Assembly: GCA_016744435.1 (NCBI GenBank)
Contig: JADGEJ010000004.1
Location: forward strand, 52,638 to 116,637
Source of the DNA: Lentibacter sp.
Lineage (GTDB): Bacteria > Pseudomonadota > Alphaproteobacteria > Rhodobacterales > Rhodobacteraceae
Length of the DNA: 64,000 bases
Direction of reading: 5' to 3'
In this document: piece by piece, positions 10,417 through 21,938 of the stretch
How the letters are laid out: every line of letters begins with the position of its first letter
Position numbering within the stretch: the first letter of the stretch is position 1
The notes under the pieces: model-generated
The model's database searches: none
Seen by the model: only the letters and a program-made list of their open reading frames with translations
Told to the model about the DNA's origin: nothing
Program-made: the position numbers and the translations under genes

Positions 10417-11175
10417 ATGAAGGTGCTTGTGCCTGTCAAACGCGTGATCGACTACAACGTAAAAGTTCGCGTTAAAGCGGACGGATCCGGTGTCGATCTT
10501 GCCAATGTGAAAATGTCGATGAACCCATTCGACGAAATTGCCGTTGAAGAGGCGATCCGCCTTAAAGAAGCTGGCAAAGCCGACGAAGTTGTGGCCGTTT
10601 CTATCGGCGTGAAGCAAGCGCAGGAAACTCTGCGCACGGCTCTCGCGATGGGCGCTGACCGCGCTATCCTCGTGATTGCGACTGACGATGTCCACCAAGA
10701 CATCGAGCCGCTCGCTGTAGCCAAAATCCTTTCCAAAGTCGTTGAGGAAGAAGCCCCAGGCATCGTTCTCGCCGGTAAACAGGCGATCGACAACGACATG
10801 AACGCGACAGGCCAGATGCTGTCAGCCCTTCTCGGCTGGTCACAAGGCACGTTCGCCTCTGAGCTTGACATCGACGGCGACAAAGCCGTTGTGACGCGCG
10901 AAGTTGACGGCGGTTTGCAAACCATCAACGTGAACATGCCTGCCATCATCACTGTTGATCTGCGCCTCAACGAGCCGCGCTATGCGAGCCTGCCAAACAT
11001 CATGAAGGCCAAGAAAAAGCCGCTTGATGAGAAAACAGCAGCCGACTACGGCGTTGACGTAACGCCACGCCTCGAAGTTGTGTCTACAACCGAGCCAGCC
11101 TCGCGCAAAGCAGGCGAAATCGTCGGTTCTGTTGATGAGCTGATCGCGAAACTTAAAGAAGCGGGGGCTGTGTAA
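10417..11175 (+). CDS. etfB: electron transfer flavoprotein subunit beta
   Basis: [46 protein letters not shown]. Confidence 0.96.
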   Translation: MKVLVPVKRVIDYNVKVRVKADGSGVDLANVKMSMNPFDEIAVEEAIRLKEAGKADEVVAVSIGVKQAQETLRTALAMGADRAILVIATDDVHQDIEPLAVAKILSKVVEEEAPGIVLAGKQAIDNDMNATGQMLSALLGWSQGTFASELDIDGDKAVVTREVDGGLQTINVNMPAIITVDLRLNEPRYASLPNIMKAKKKPLDEKTAADYGVDVTPRLEVVSTTEPASRKAGEIVGSVDELIAKLKEAGAV

Positions 11176-12101
11176 TGTCTGTTCTACTCCTAGCCGAAGT
11201 CAACAATGGCGAACTCGCCATGGACGCAACTGCAAAGGCCGTAACAGCCGCCAAGTCTCTTGGTGATGTGACAGTTCTCTGCGCCGGTGCATCAGCATCT
11301 GCCGCAGGCGACGCCGCTGCAAAAATCGACGGTGTGGCCAAAGTGCTCGTCGCCGAAGACGCGTCTTTGGGCCACCGCCTTGCGGAGCCGACAGCCGCGC
11401 TGATCGTGTCACTCGCAGGCGATTACGAACACATCGTAGCGCCCGCCACGACCGACGCAAAAAACGTGATGCCTCGTGTGGCTGCGCTTCTCGACGTGAT
11501 GGTTATCTCTGACGCGTCAGGCGTTGTTGATGGCAGCACATTCGAGCGCCCTATCTACGCGGGCAATGCTATCCAGACCGTGAAGTCATCAGACAGCAAG
11601 AAAGTCATCACCTTCCGCACATCGACATTCGATGCAGCTGGTGAAGGCGGCTCAGCAAGCGTTGAAACCATCGCTGCGGCGGCTGATCCAGCCCTCTCGT
11701 CATGGGTTGAAGACAAGGTTGCAGCGTCTGACCGTCCTGAACTCACATCTGCTGGTGTGGTTGTCTCGGGTGGCCGCGGTGTTGGCTCGGAAGATGACTT
11801 TAAGCTCATCGAAACCCTCGCCGACAAGCTTGGTGCTGCGGTTGGCGCATCGCGCGCCGCTGTTGACTCAGGCTATGCTCCGAACGACTGGCAAGTTGGC
11901 CAAACAGGCAAAGTTGTTGCGCCTGATCTTTACGTTGCTATCGGCATTTCGGGCGCTATTCAGCACCTTGCCGGTATGAAAGACAGCAAGATCATCGTCG
12001 CGATCAACAAAGACGAAGAAGCACCGATCTTCCAAGTGGCTGACTATGGCCTCGTGGCTGACCTGTTCACAGCAGTGCCCGAGCTTCTCGAAAAGCTCTA
12101 A
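11175..12101 (+). CDS. etfA: electron transfer flavoprotein subunit alpha
   Basis: Follows etfB; GRGVGSEDDFKLIETLADKLGAAVGASRAAVDSGYAPNDWQVGQTGKVVAPDLYVAIGISGAIQHLAGM. Confidence 0.96.
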   Translation: MSVLLLAEVNNGELAMDATAKAVTAAKSLGDVTVLCAGASASAAGDAAAKIDGVAKVLVAEDASLGHRLAEPTAALIVSLAGDYEHIVAPATTDAKNVMPRVAALLDVMVISDASGVVDGSTFERPIYAGNAIQTVKSSDSKKVITFRTSTFDAAGEGGSASVETIAAAADPALSSWVEDKVAASDRPELTSAGVVVSGGRGVGSEDDFKLIETLADKLGAAVGASRAAVDSGYAPNDWQVGQTGKVVAPDLYVAIGISGAIQHLAGMKDSKIIVAINKDEEAPIFQVADYGLVADLFTAVPELLEKL

Positions 12102-12117
12102 GGCTTTTACGCTGAAA

Positions 12118-12153
12118 TCAAAAAAGGCCCGCCAATTTGGCGGGCCTTTTGCT
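12118..12153. terminator. Rho-independent (possibly bidirectional) terminator after etfA
   Basis: aaaaggcccgcca-att-tggcgggcctttt hairpin flanked by A/T runs. Confidence 0.85.
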
Positions 12154-12166
12154 TTTCGACTGTCGT

Positions 12167-12186
12167 CGGAATTTTGCAAAATTCCG
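12167..12186. repeat. 20-bp perfect palindrome CGGAATTTTGCAAAATTCCG
   Basis: Direct reading; exact inverted repeat between convergent genes. Confidence 0.9.
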
Positions 12187-12189
12187 AAC

Positions 12190-12209
12190 CGTTTTCTTAC
12201 AAGAAAACG
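12190..12209. repeat. palindrome CGTTTTCTT-AC-AAGAAAACG
   Basis: 9-bp perfect arms with a 2-nt spacer. Confidence 0.9.
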
Positions 12210-12210
12210 A

Positions 12211-13089
12211 CTACCCTTTCAGGGACAGCGTATGTTCTCTCAGCCACGCCATAAATCCGCGCGGATCCTTCGCTAGCAATTCCATCTGCTCGTCTGTCAG
12301 TGGATCCCCCACAACTGGCGCTTGATCCTTGTTGCAACTGTGCACAACTTCATGGAGCAGCAACCCTTGGCGCAGCGTCGCAGAAATACGATTGGCAATT
12401 TGATAGGTCCGCGAGTTTGAACCCGGGTAAAAAATCGGCACCACGCGCGCGCCAGAGCGGCGGATCATCTGCGCGGTGAACACGTTCCACTCACGCTCGA
12501 TAACTGGCCCGAACATACTATCCGAGCTCGCAACAACGCCCGAGGGAAACAACGCGACAAGGCCACCCTGTTTAAGATGCGCCATCGCCTTTGCGCGCAT
12601 TTCAACAAATTTCTTTTGCGCATCATCCTCATACGGGAAAGGCACCGGGATCATATACTCAGTCGCCGCTTCGTCGATCCCTGTCAGCAAAGCGCGCGTC
12701 AGAATACGGTAGTCATTGCGCACGCGGCCGATCAGATCCGCAAAGATCATCCCGTCAACAAGCCCGTGGGGGTGGTTGGCAACCACAACAACAGGCCCCT
12801 CAACAGGGATGCGGCCGAGCTGCACTTGTGGCGTCTTGAGCTCGATGCCCATAACTTTCAGTACAGCCGGCCAGAAGGCTTGCCCTGTTGGTGTGCCTTG
12901 CTTTTCAAATTTGCGCACCAGCCGCAGGATTGTCAGTTTGCCCGTGAGCCACTCAATCGTCTTAACGACGATCGCTTTGCCACGGCTATCAAACGAGTTT
13001 GCATAGGTCAGCGAGCGGCGGTCATACTGTGTATCAACCGACTCGTCGTTTGCCACTTCGGCGGGCTGCTTTTGCGTCTGGTCTACCAA
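12211..13089 (-). CDS. 1-acyl-sn-glycerol-3-phosphate acyltransferase-like protein
   Basis: VVVVANHPHGLVDGM (acyltransferase HxxxxD-like block), LFPSGVVASS. Confidence 0.8.
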   Translation of the reverse strand: MVDQTQKQPAEVANDESVDTQYDRRSLTYANSFDSRGKAIVVKTIEWLTGKLTILRLVRKFEKQGTPTGQAFWPAVLKVMGIELKTPQVQLGRIPVEGPVVVVANHPHGLVDGMIFADLIGRVRNDYRILTRALLTGIDEAATEYMIPVPFPYEDDAQKKFVEMRAKAMAHLKQGGLVALFPSGVVASSDSMFGPVIEREWNVFTAQMIRRSGARVVPIFYPGSNSRTYQIANRISATLRQGLLLHEVVHSCNKDQAPVVGDPLTDEQMELLAKDPRGFMAWLREHTLSLKG

Positions 13090-13119
13090 TCAATGCCTCG
13101 GTTTCATCGCAGGCTCGGC

Positions 13120-13398
13120 CTACATATCTTCCCCGAACCGGTCTGCCACCAAGGCCTCAAGCGCTGAGGCAAGGGCTTCGGCGTCCGGTCCCGCAGTCTG
13201 AACGTCAATAGAACTTCCTTTTGCCGCTGCCAACATCAAAAGTCCCATGATGCTATCGCCGCTTGCGTTCATCCCGTCTTTGCTAACGTCGGCGCGCGCG
13301 TCAAACCCTTCGACCACTTCAACAAGCTTCGCAGATGCCCGCGCGTGCAGGCCTTTCTCATTGATGATCTTAAGTGTTTTCTGATGTGTCTCTGACAT
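13120..13398 (-). CDS. HPr family phosphocarrier protein
   Basis: IINEKGLHARASAKLVEVV (His site), SIMGLLMLAAAKGSSIDV. Confidence 0.94.
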   Translation of the reverse strand: MSETHQKTLKIINEKGLHARASAKLVEVVEGFDARADVSKDGMNASGDSIMGLLMLAAAKGSSIDVQTAGPDAEALASALEALVADRFGEDM

Positions 13399-13419
13399 CC
13401 CTGCGCCCCATTTTTCTCG

Positions 13420-13809
13420 TTACGTATTTACGTTTTGGCTGTCGATATATTTGCGGCCAGCGTCAAGCGCCAGCCGGACAGCATCAGGCACCGGCATGTG
13501 CCGCGACTTCGCCAGTTTGATCAGCATCGGCAAGTTGGCCCCATACAGAATGCGTCGGTTTTCTACCTTGCAAGCCAACAGTGACAAGTTTGAAGGAGAG
13601 CCACCGAACATATCGGTCACAACGACAACGCCGCCGTCTTGGTCCACTTCGTCCGCCGCGATGCAAATTTCTGATTGTTTTTCGCGGCGGTCATGATCGG
13701 CTTCGATCATCACGGCGCGCACGCCCTTTTGGCGGCCCACAACATGCTCAACCGCCGCAAGATATTCCTGCGCCAGCCCTCCATGTGCAACGATCACTAT
13801 TCCGATCAA
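13420..13809 (-). CDS. PTS mannose-type EIIA component
   Basis: MIGIVIVAHGGLAQEYLAAVEHVVG, GVVVVTDMFGGSPSNLSL. Confidence 0.93.
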   Translation of the reverse strand: MIGIVIVAHGGLAQEYLAAVEHVVGRQKGVRAVMIEADHDRREKQSEICIAADEVDQDGGVVVVTDMFGGSPSNLSLLACKVENRRILYGANLPMLIKLAKSRHMPVPDAVRLALDAGRKYIDSQNVNT

Positions 13810-13850
13810 GGCCTATCCCTTTTCGCAAGCCGCGCTGGCGACACGCCCAC

Positions 13851-14720
13851 TCAGGTTGCAGGACGCTCCAGCTCGCGGTGTCTTATTGACACTTGCCAGT
13901 CCTGTTCTGCAAGGGCTTTCGCAAGCATTTCAGCGAGTGTGACCGAGCGGTGCCGCCCTCCCGTGCACCCAAAGGCGAGTGAAAAATGTGCTTTTCCCTC
14001 TGCACGGTAGGCGGGCAGCAATTCAAGCGCCAGATCTCGCACCCGTGCAAAAAAACTGTCAAAGCGCGCATCAGCTGTGACATATTCTTGCACCGCGGCA
14101 TCAAGGCCCGTGAGTCCACGCAATTCCGCTTCCCAATGCGGGTTGCGCAAAAAGCGGCAATCCAAAACCATATCAACACCGCGTGGCAGCCCGCGTTTAT
14201 ATGAAAATGATTGCACCGAAAGCGCCAATTGCGGCGTTCCCGCGCGGCCAAACCAGCGCGACAGGTCTTCGCGCAACTCGTGCGGAGAGAGCTCGGAGGT
14301 GTCGATCAATACATCCGCGCGAGTGCGGACAGATGCCAGCAAGTCAAACTCGCGGCGCACGCCGATTTTGGGGCTTTCATGCGGTGCCAAAGGGTGCCTG
14401 CGGCGGGTTTCAGAGAACCGGCGCAGCAGCACATCTTCGCTGCTATCAAGGTAGAGCAACTCGGCCTGGACGTCATAACGCCGCGCGCTGCTATCAATCG
14501 CCTCAAGCAGTGCAGCGGCTGAAAAATCGCGGTTGCGCGCATCAAGCCCAAGCGCCAGCGGGCGTGCCAACGGCGGCCCGTCAAGCAGGCGCTCGACAAG
14601 GCTGAGCGGCAGGTTGTCGATCGCCTCATAGCCGAGGTCCTCAAGAACGTCGATCGCGGTGCTGCGCCCTGCCCCGGAAGGGCCAGTGACGAACACCAGT
14701 CGTTTGCTTGCTTTTTTCAT
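13851..14720 (-). CDS. rapZ: RNase adapter RapZ / YvcJ-like nucleotide-binding protein
   Basis: [31 protein letters not shown]-terminal [15 protein letters not shown]. Confidence 0.94.
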   Translation of the reverse strand: MKKASKRLVFVTGPSGAGRSTAIDVLEDLGYEAIDNLPLSLVERLLDGPPLARPLALGLDARNRDFSAAALLEAIDSSARRYDVQAELLYLDSSEDVLLRRFSETRRRHPLAPHESPKIGVRREFDLLASVRTRADVLIDTSELSPHELREDLSRWFGRAGTPQLALSVQSFSYKRGLPRGVDMVLDCRFLRNPHWEAELRGLTGLDAAVQEYVTADARFDSFFARVRDLALELLPAYRAEGKAHFSLAFGCTGGRHRSVTLAEMLAKALAEQDWQVSIRHRELERPAT

Positions 14721-14763
14721 TGCACTTGGCCTTTCGTTTTGGCGCAGCTCGGTTGTGGCGCGT

Positions 14764-15183
14764 TCAGTCACAACGCCCACCCTTTAGATATTGCACTATT
14801 GCAGCCGCAAAACCACGGGTCTCTACTTTGTGAAGGCAAGCAATCTGCACGCCCTGGATGCGGCAACGGCGCCTTGGAGGCAGGCGCTCGGTTTCAACTG
14901 CACCCATCTCAATCACGAGACCAACAGGTGCTGGCGCGGCAGGTGTCGCCATAAGAAGGCCGATGTAGCGTGCTTCGATTTTGCCTTTGATAGCCTCAGG
15001 GCAATGCGCCCAAATCTGGCCGCCTTCTGCCCGCAAAATAACACCGTCGTCGGCAATAAGTTCAGCGCCCAGAGCCATGAGGTCAAGCGCCAAAGCCGAC
15101 TTTCCGCTGCCCGATTCGCCACGCAAAAGCACCGCTTTTGCGCCAAACGAAACAGCAGTGGCGTGGACCGGTGTTGACGCCAC
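14764..15183 (-). CDS. hprK: HPr kinase/phosphorylase-like (short alphaproteobacterial form)
   Basis: [31 protein letters not shown]-loop; position in the HPr/EIIA/RapZ block. Confidence 0.9.
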   Translation of the reverse strand: MASTPVHATAVSFGAKAVLLRGESGSGKSALALDLMALGAELIADDGVILRAEGGQIWAHCPEAIKGKIEARYIGLLMATPAAPAPVGLVIEMGAVETERLPPRRRCRIQGVQIACLHKVETRGFAAAIVQYLKGGRCD

Positions 15184-15188
15184 GCGAG

Positions 15189-16877
15189 TTAAACCGGCAG
15201 GCCCACCACGAAGCGCGCGCCGAGCGGCTCTGAGGTGGCGTCCACGTCTGTGGGGCGGATGTTTTCTGCCCAGATAACCCCGTCATGTGCCTCGATAATC
15301 TGCTTGGAAATCGCAAGGCCCAACCCGGAATTATTGCCAAACTGCTGTTCAGGCCGCTCTGAATAGAAGCGTTTGAAAATCTTGGTCAGCGCCTCTTCCG
15401 GGATGCCGGGGCCCGTGTCTTCAACGACAACCAGAACACGGTTTTCGCGTTGGCGCGCCCAGACGCGGATCGCGTCTCCGTCTTCGCAGAACGAAACTGC
15501 ATTGGTAATCAGGTTGACAAACACCTGCGCAAGACGTGCCTCCAGCCCATTCAAAATAATCGGCTGCTGTGGCAAATCACTAATGAAATCAATGCCTTTC
15601 GACTTAGCATCTTCACCAAGGAATTGGCAAAGATTGCCGATCATATTGAGAAGATCGAAAGTTTCCTGCTCTTCTTTTACAAGCTCACTGTCGAGGCGCG
15701 ACGCGTTCGAGATGTCACTTACCAACCGGTCAAGCCGCCGCACATCATGCTCGATCACATTGAGGAGTTTCTCGCGCTGATCGTCACGTTTCGCGACACG
15801 CAGCGTGCCCACGGCTGAACGTAGGCTTGCCAGTGGATTTTTGATCTCATGGGCCACATCGGCGGCGAATTGTTCGTTGGCATCAATCCGGTCGTAGAGC
15901 GCCGAGACCATGCCTCTGAGCGCGCCTGACAATCGGCCAATCTCATCTGGGCGTGCCGTAAGATCGGGAATTCTGATGCGCCCAGGCGAAACATTGCGGC
16001 TGTCTTTATCAAGGCCCAGTCGCGCTGAGGCGGCCAAATCACTCAGCGGATTGGCGATGGTTGACGCCAGCACCAAGCTCAGCCCCACCGAGATCAGCAC
16101 ACCAACAAGAAACATTTGCAGCACGCGCTCTCGCTCAAGGCGTACTAGGTAGTCTATCTCGCCTGAAGCCGATGCTAAAACGACAACTCCAACCACATCA
16201 ATCGCTTGGCGGATAGGCGTGCCAACCGCAAAACTGCTGCCAGAGTTGATGCCGCCAATTTGCGGCTTACCACCCATCGCAGCGGCAACGAGGAGGCGTG
16301 CCTGCTCTTCGATACTGACAGCTGGTGTGGTTTTCTGGCTAGAGAACGGTGAAGCGACAGTGTTCCAAACCCAGTTCAATCCATCCGTCAAATAGGTGTT
16401 TTGTTGAACGTCGCTTTTGCTGTCAATATCGGCGGAGAGGCCTTTACCGCGGGTCTGCGCTACGAGCGTTTCGCCGCCATCGAACACAAAAACCTCAAGG
16501 CCTTCACGAAGATCAAGCCCCTCCAGCGCGGCCTTCACGTCAACGCCATCGCCCGTAGCAAGATTGACCGGCGCGCCAAGAGGCATCTGAGCTTCAAGCA
16601 CATCAGCGATCAACTCGACTTCGCCAACGAGGCCTTTGGCCCGCTGCAGAGCCAGCCCGTCACGCGACGAATTGAGATATAATATCCCGGCCAGAAGCAG
16701 AGACATCGCAATGAGATTGAAGGTGATGATTTTGCGCGCCAAGGGCGAATGCCGCAACGTGAAAAACCCGCGCCGCTCACGGCGGGCGCGGATCGCGTCA
16801 TCAACGGTGCTATGCGGGGCGATGAAGTCATCGCCCAACACCACATCTCCGTCACGTTCTGGTGCCAATTCCCTCAC
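15189..16877 (-). CDS. chvG: sensor histidine kinase, ChvG family
   Basis: ADVAHEIKNPLASLRSAVGTLR H-box, DTGPGIPEEALTKIFKRFYSERP; adjacent response regulator. Confidence 0.92.
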   Translation of the reverse strand: MRELAPERDGDVVLGDDFIAPHSTVDDAIRARRERRGFFTLRHSPLARKIITFNLIAMSLLLAGILYLNSSRDGLALQRAKGLVGEVELIADVLEAQMPLGAPVNLATGDGVDVKAALEGLDLREGLEVFVFDGGETLVAQTRGKGLSADIDSKSDVQQNTYLTDGLNWVWNTVASPFSSQKTTPAVSIEEQARLLVAAAMGGKPQIGGINSGSSFAVGTPIRQAIDVVGVVVLASASGEIDYLVRLERERVLQMFLVGVLISVGLSLVLASTIANPLSDLAASARLGLDKDSRNVSPGRIRIPDLTARPDEIGRLSGALRGMVSALYDRIDANEQFAADVAHEIKNPLASLRSAVGTLRVAKRDDQREKLLNVIEHDVRRLDRLVSDISNASRLDSELVKEEQETFDLLNMIGNLCQFLGEDAKSKGIDFISDLPQQPIILNGLEARLAQVFVNLITNAVSFCEDGDAIRVWARQRENRVLVVVEDTGPGIPEEALTKIFKRFYSERPEQQFGNNSGLGLAISKQIIEAHDGVIWAENIRPTDVDATSEPLGARFVVGLPV

Positions 16878-16946
16878 CGCATTCTACCGGATAGCGCCCT
16901 TCTGGGCTTAAGACTTCACAGTTTTTTTCAGCGTGGCCGTAACGAC

Positions 16947-17648
16947 CTACTCTTCGTTGTACCTGTAACCGATACCATAGAGGGTCTCAATGGCTGAGAA
17001 AGTTTCATCAACGCTGCGCATTTTTTTGCGAAGGCGTTTGATATGGCTGTCGATTGTGCGGTCATCCACATAAACTTGGTCGTCATAGGCAACGTCCATC
17101 AGCTGATCGCGGCTTTTGACGAAACCGGGGCGTTGTGCCAGCGCTTGCAGCAGCAAGAACTCGGTCACAGTCAGCGAAACATCCTGGCCCTTCCAAGACA
17201 CCGCATGGCGCAGTGGGTCCATCTTGAGTTCGCCACGGTCCATAACTTTGGTTTCTTCAGTGTCTGCGACAACATCTCCTGAAATAGCGTCTTGGCGACG
17301 CAGGAGAGCGCGAATGCGTTCCACGAGAAGGCGTTGTGAAAATGGCTTTTTCACATAATCATCGGCGCCCATGCGCAGGCCGAGAACTTCATCGATCTCG
17401 TCATCCTTAGATGTCAGAAAGATAACTGGCATTGATGTTTTTTGACGTAGACGCTGCAAAAGATCCATCCCGTCCATGCGCGGCATCTTGATATCAAGCA
17501 CTGCCATATCGGGAAGTTTTTTGTTGAATGCGTCCAGCGCCTGCTGGCCGTCATGATAAGTTTCAACCTCGAAGCCTTCGGCTTCAAGGCACATAGCTAC
17601 TGATGTCAGAATATTCCTGTCATCGTCCACAAGGGCGATTTTGGACAT
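16947..17648 (-). CDS. chvI: response regulator, ChvI family
   Basis: [34 protein letters not shown]..., winged-helix C-terminus [20 protein letters not shown]. Confidence 0.93.
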   Translation of the reverse strand: MSKIALVDDDRNILTSVAMCLEAEGFEVETYHDGQQALDAFNKKLPDMAVLDIKMPRMDGMDLLQRLRQKTSMPVIFLTSKDDEIDEVLGLRMGADDYVKKPFSQRLLVERIRALLRRQDAISGDVVADTEETKVMDRGELKMDPLRHAVSWKGQDVSLTVTEFLLLQALAQRPGFVKSRDQLMDVAYDDQVYVDDRTIDSHIKRLRKKMRSVDETFSAIETLYGIGYRYNEE

Positions 17649-17853
17649 TTCAATGTTCCTTTTACTGCTCTCAATATACCAGCTTAGGCCAGCTTTTTTT
17701 CTGACCATCGCCTTTTTCACGCTCGCAATCAACCCCGACAACGAATCAGTCGCGCTTTAGCGTCAACTTTGTGGCAAAAAGGTTTGAGAAATGGCTAAAT
17801 TACCTCACTTTCCATTTCAAACACCCGTAGATTTGGCAAGATACCGCCTCTGG

Positions 17854-17907
17854 TTGCGCTAAACTCTATTTGATTGCGCTAACTACACCATTAGCGTCTG
17901 TTGCGCT
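17854..17907. promoter_or_regulatory. Three direct TTGCGCT repeats upstream of pckA
   Basis: TTGCGCT at 17854-17860, 17874-17880 and 17901-17907 in the chvI-pckA intergenic region. Confidence 0.4.
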
Positions 17908-18024
17908 CTAAAACCGACATGCTATGAGGCCCCCACGCGAGTCACGTTCGCTGACAGAGTTTAGCTGACGGACGCATTGAGCGCGTAGCAACAGCCGCAA
18001 ACACGGCCCAAGGAGCAAGGCACA

Positions 18025-19623
<1,599 letters not shown>

Positions 19624-19751
19624 AGGCTACTCTCGGCATGACTTTATGGTGAGCGCCTTTCGGGGCGCTCTCTTTTTATCTGTTAGCTATTTAAGGTTGC
19701 ACTTGGTATCAGACACGACCACCCTAGCGAGTGAACAACTTGAGAGCAAAA

Positions 19752-20912
19752 ATGGTAAAAACAGTACAAGAATTCTCCGTGTTCATCTCCTGTCCGAGTG
19801 ATGTCGCCGATGAGCGAGATGTGGTTATCGAGGCGATTGAGCAGATCAACAACTTACGTGCTCGTGGCGGAATCCGCATTCGTCCAGTGTTTTGGGAGAA
19901 TGATGTCTCGACGGAATTAGGCGACCGCCCGCAGGCGATAGTCAACCGTCAAATTGGCAATGAATACGACGTCTATTTGGGCATCATGTGTGCGAAGTTT
20001 GGAACTGCTACAGGAGAAGCCGCTTCAGGAACGGAGGAGGAGTTCCGTCTTGCCTTTATGCGCAAGCAGGAAGCTCCAAACGAAATAGAAGTTCTGTTCT
20101 ATTTTAAAGATGCTCGTCATTCCCGTGATGAAATAGACCCTGATCAATTTGCAGCAGTTACTGCATTCAAAAAAGAGCTCCTGCCTGCTGGTGTTTTGGG
20201 GAAAATCGAAAACCTTGGACAGTTCAGAACACGGGTACTGAAGGACTTAACAGAGGCAATTCACAGACTCTCGTCCCAATCACAAACAGCTCCTAATGAA
20301 CGCGAGGCAACGCTGAGTGAGCATTCTGCTGCCGATGAAACAAGTGAGAGTGAAGTCGAAGACGAGCTGGGAGTTTTTGAACTAAACGAAGCAGTTGAAG
20401 ACGGCTTTGGAGAGGTTAGCGACCTCACATCTGAACTAGTCACAGCGATGGATCGCTTAGGCACACGAATACGGAGCCAGACAAGTGAAATCGAGACCAT
20501 CCCCCAAAACTCATCAAGAGAAAACCGCCGTGCCATAGAGCGATCCCTCGATCGCATATCACGCGAACTCAGTAGCTACGCCGAAACGATTGATGGTACA
20601 GTTCCAAATATGGAAATCGCTATGCAGTCAGCAATGGAAGCAATGCAATCGCTAGTCGTCATTTCTAACGAAGACCAATTAGTCAATGAAGGTGAATCTG
20701 AGGACTTGGCTATCACTATATCAGAAATGCATGAAACCCTTACCTCAGTTCGGGCTCAAATCGCTGATTTCTACTCTAGCCTAAATGCGATACCCAGATT
20801 AACGCGGCAGCTACGGCAATCCAAAAGACGTGCATCATTGGCTACAGTAAGACTTATGGAGTTTTTCGACAACTCTCTAACGCAAACTGAGGAGTTGCGC
20901 TCTATCTTTTGA
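19752..20912 (+). CDS. DUF4062-like (TIR-like fold) domain protein
   Basis: VQEFSVFISCPSDVADERDVVIEAIEQIN... with VFWENDV and GTEEEFRLAF; N-terminal DUF4062-type pattern plus a long coiled-coil-like C-terminus. Confidence 0.65.
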   Translation: MVKTVQEFSVFISCPSDVADERDVVIEAIEQINNLRARGGIRIRPVFWENDVSTELGDRPQAIVNRQIGNEYDVYLGIMCAKFGTATGEAASGTEEEFRLAFMRKQEAPNEIEVLFYFKDARHSRDEIDPDQFAAVTAFKKELLPAGVLGKIENLGQFRTRVLKDLTEAIHRLSSQSQTAPNEREATLSEHSAADETSESEVEDELGVFELNEAVEDGFGEVSDLTSELVTAMDRLGTRIRSQTSEIETIPQNSSRENRRAIERSLDRISRELSSYAETIDGTVPNMEIAMQSAMEAMQSLVVISNEDQLVNEGESEDLAITISEMHETLTSVRAQIADFYSSLNAIPRLTRQLRQSKRRASLATVRLMEFFDNSLTQTEELRSIF

Positions 20913-20919
20913 AATTAGA

Positions 20920-21687
20920 TTACCCCATCAGCCCCTTGCGGATCAGGTTGAGGCCCGCGACGAACAAGACAATCTGCGTCAGGCGTTTGAAGTTTTTCTG
21001 GTCAATCCGGTCGTGTAGGCGAAAGCCGACTTGAAGGCCCAGCAAAGCAGGCACCAGCATGGCCACAGAAAACGGCAGCGTCTTGGCGTTGAGCACGCCC
21101 GAGCCAATGTGCGAAAGCAGCAAGAGCGCGGCGCCCAGCCCGTAGATAATCCCCTGAATACGCAGGCTTTCCTTTTTCGCCACATCAAGCACGCTGAGAT
21201 ACATCACAGTCGGCGGCCCCCATATCCCTGACAAGCCGCCAATCGCGCCCGCAACGCCGCCAAACAGCGCCTCAAAGCGCTTGGGCGCGTGCTGGAAGCT
21301 GGGTGACCAGCCCAAAAGCTGGATGCCGGTAAAGAAGCTCACGATCACCCCGATCGTCAGCAACATCACATTTGACGGGATCACATTAACGAGCTGCGCA
21401 AAGCCCAATAGCGTCACGGCCCCGGCCATCAGGAAAATCTTGAAGCGTTTGACAGCAACCCAGACTTCGCCGGCACCATGCCGGAAGGCTTGCAAAACGT
21501 TGGTGGCGACTGTCGGCAAGATCAGCCCTGCCAGCGCTAACTCAGGCGAGATAAAGCTTGAGAGACCAGAGATCATCACCATCGGCATGGCGAAACCAAC
21601 CATGCCTTTAATGGTGCCCGCAACAAGCGTGACAGCAAAGGCGATGGCGAAGAGGGCGGGCGTAAGGCCTGAGAAAAACATATCCAT
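20920..21687 (-). CDS. sulfite exporter TauE/SafE family protein
   Basis: TLVAGTIKGMVGFAMPMVMISGL, multiple TM helices; GGLSGIWGPP. Confidence 0.88.
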   Translation of the reverse strand: MDMFFSGLTPALFAIAFAVTLVAGTIKGMVGFAMPMVMISGLSSFISPELALAGLILPTVATNVLQAFRHGAGEVWVAVKRFKIFLMAGAVTLLGFAQLVNVIPSNVMLLTIGVIVSFFTGIQLLGWSPSFQHAPKRFEALFGGVAGAIGGLSGIWGPPTVMYLSVLDVAKKESLRIQGIIYGLGAALLLLSHIGSGVLNAKTLPFSVAMLVPALLGLQVGFRLHDRIDQKNFKRLTQIVLFVAGLNLIRKGLMG

Positions 21688-21938
21688 ATTGGAATATGTA
21701 TGCCTCCTTTCGGAAGATGTACACATTTTTCACGCGCAATTATTGAACCTTTTGCCGCATCGCAGCGTATCTTTGTTGCGCTGCACCCGCAAAGTGGCTA
21801 AAGCGTTTCGAGAAAAACCTGACTCATCGGCTTTGCACAAAACGCGCAAAACCTACTGATGTCGTGGGCGTTTCGAAACGCTATAATCAGACGCAACGCC
21901 AATAAAGGCTCAATTTCTCGGACGGACAGGATATCGCA

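Noticed and set aside
13120-17648. HPr-EIIA-RapZ-HprK-ChvGI cluster as novel
   Set aside because: Known alphaproteobacterial arrangement linked to pckA; described but not reported as a finding.
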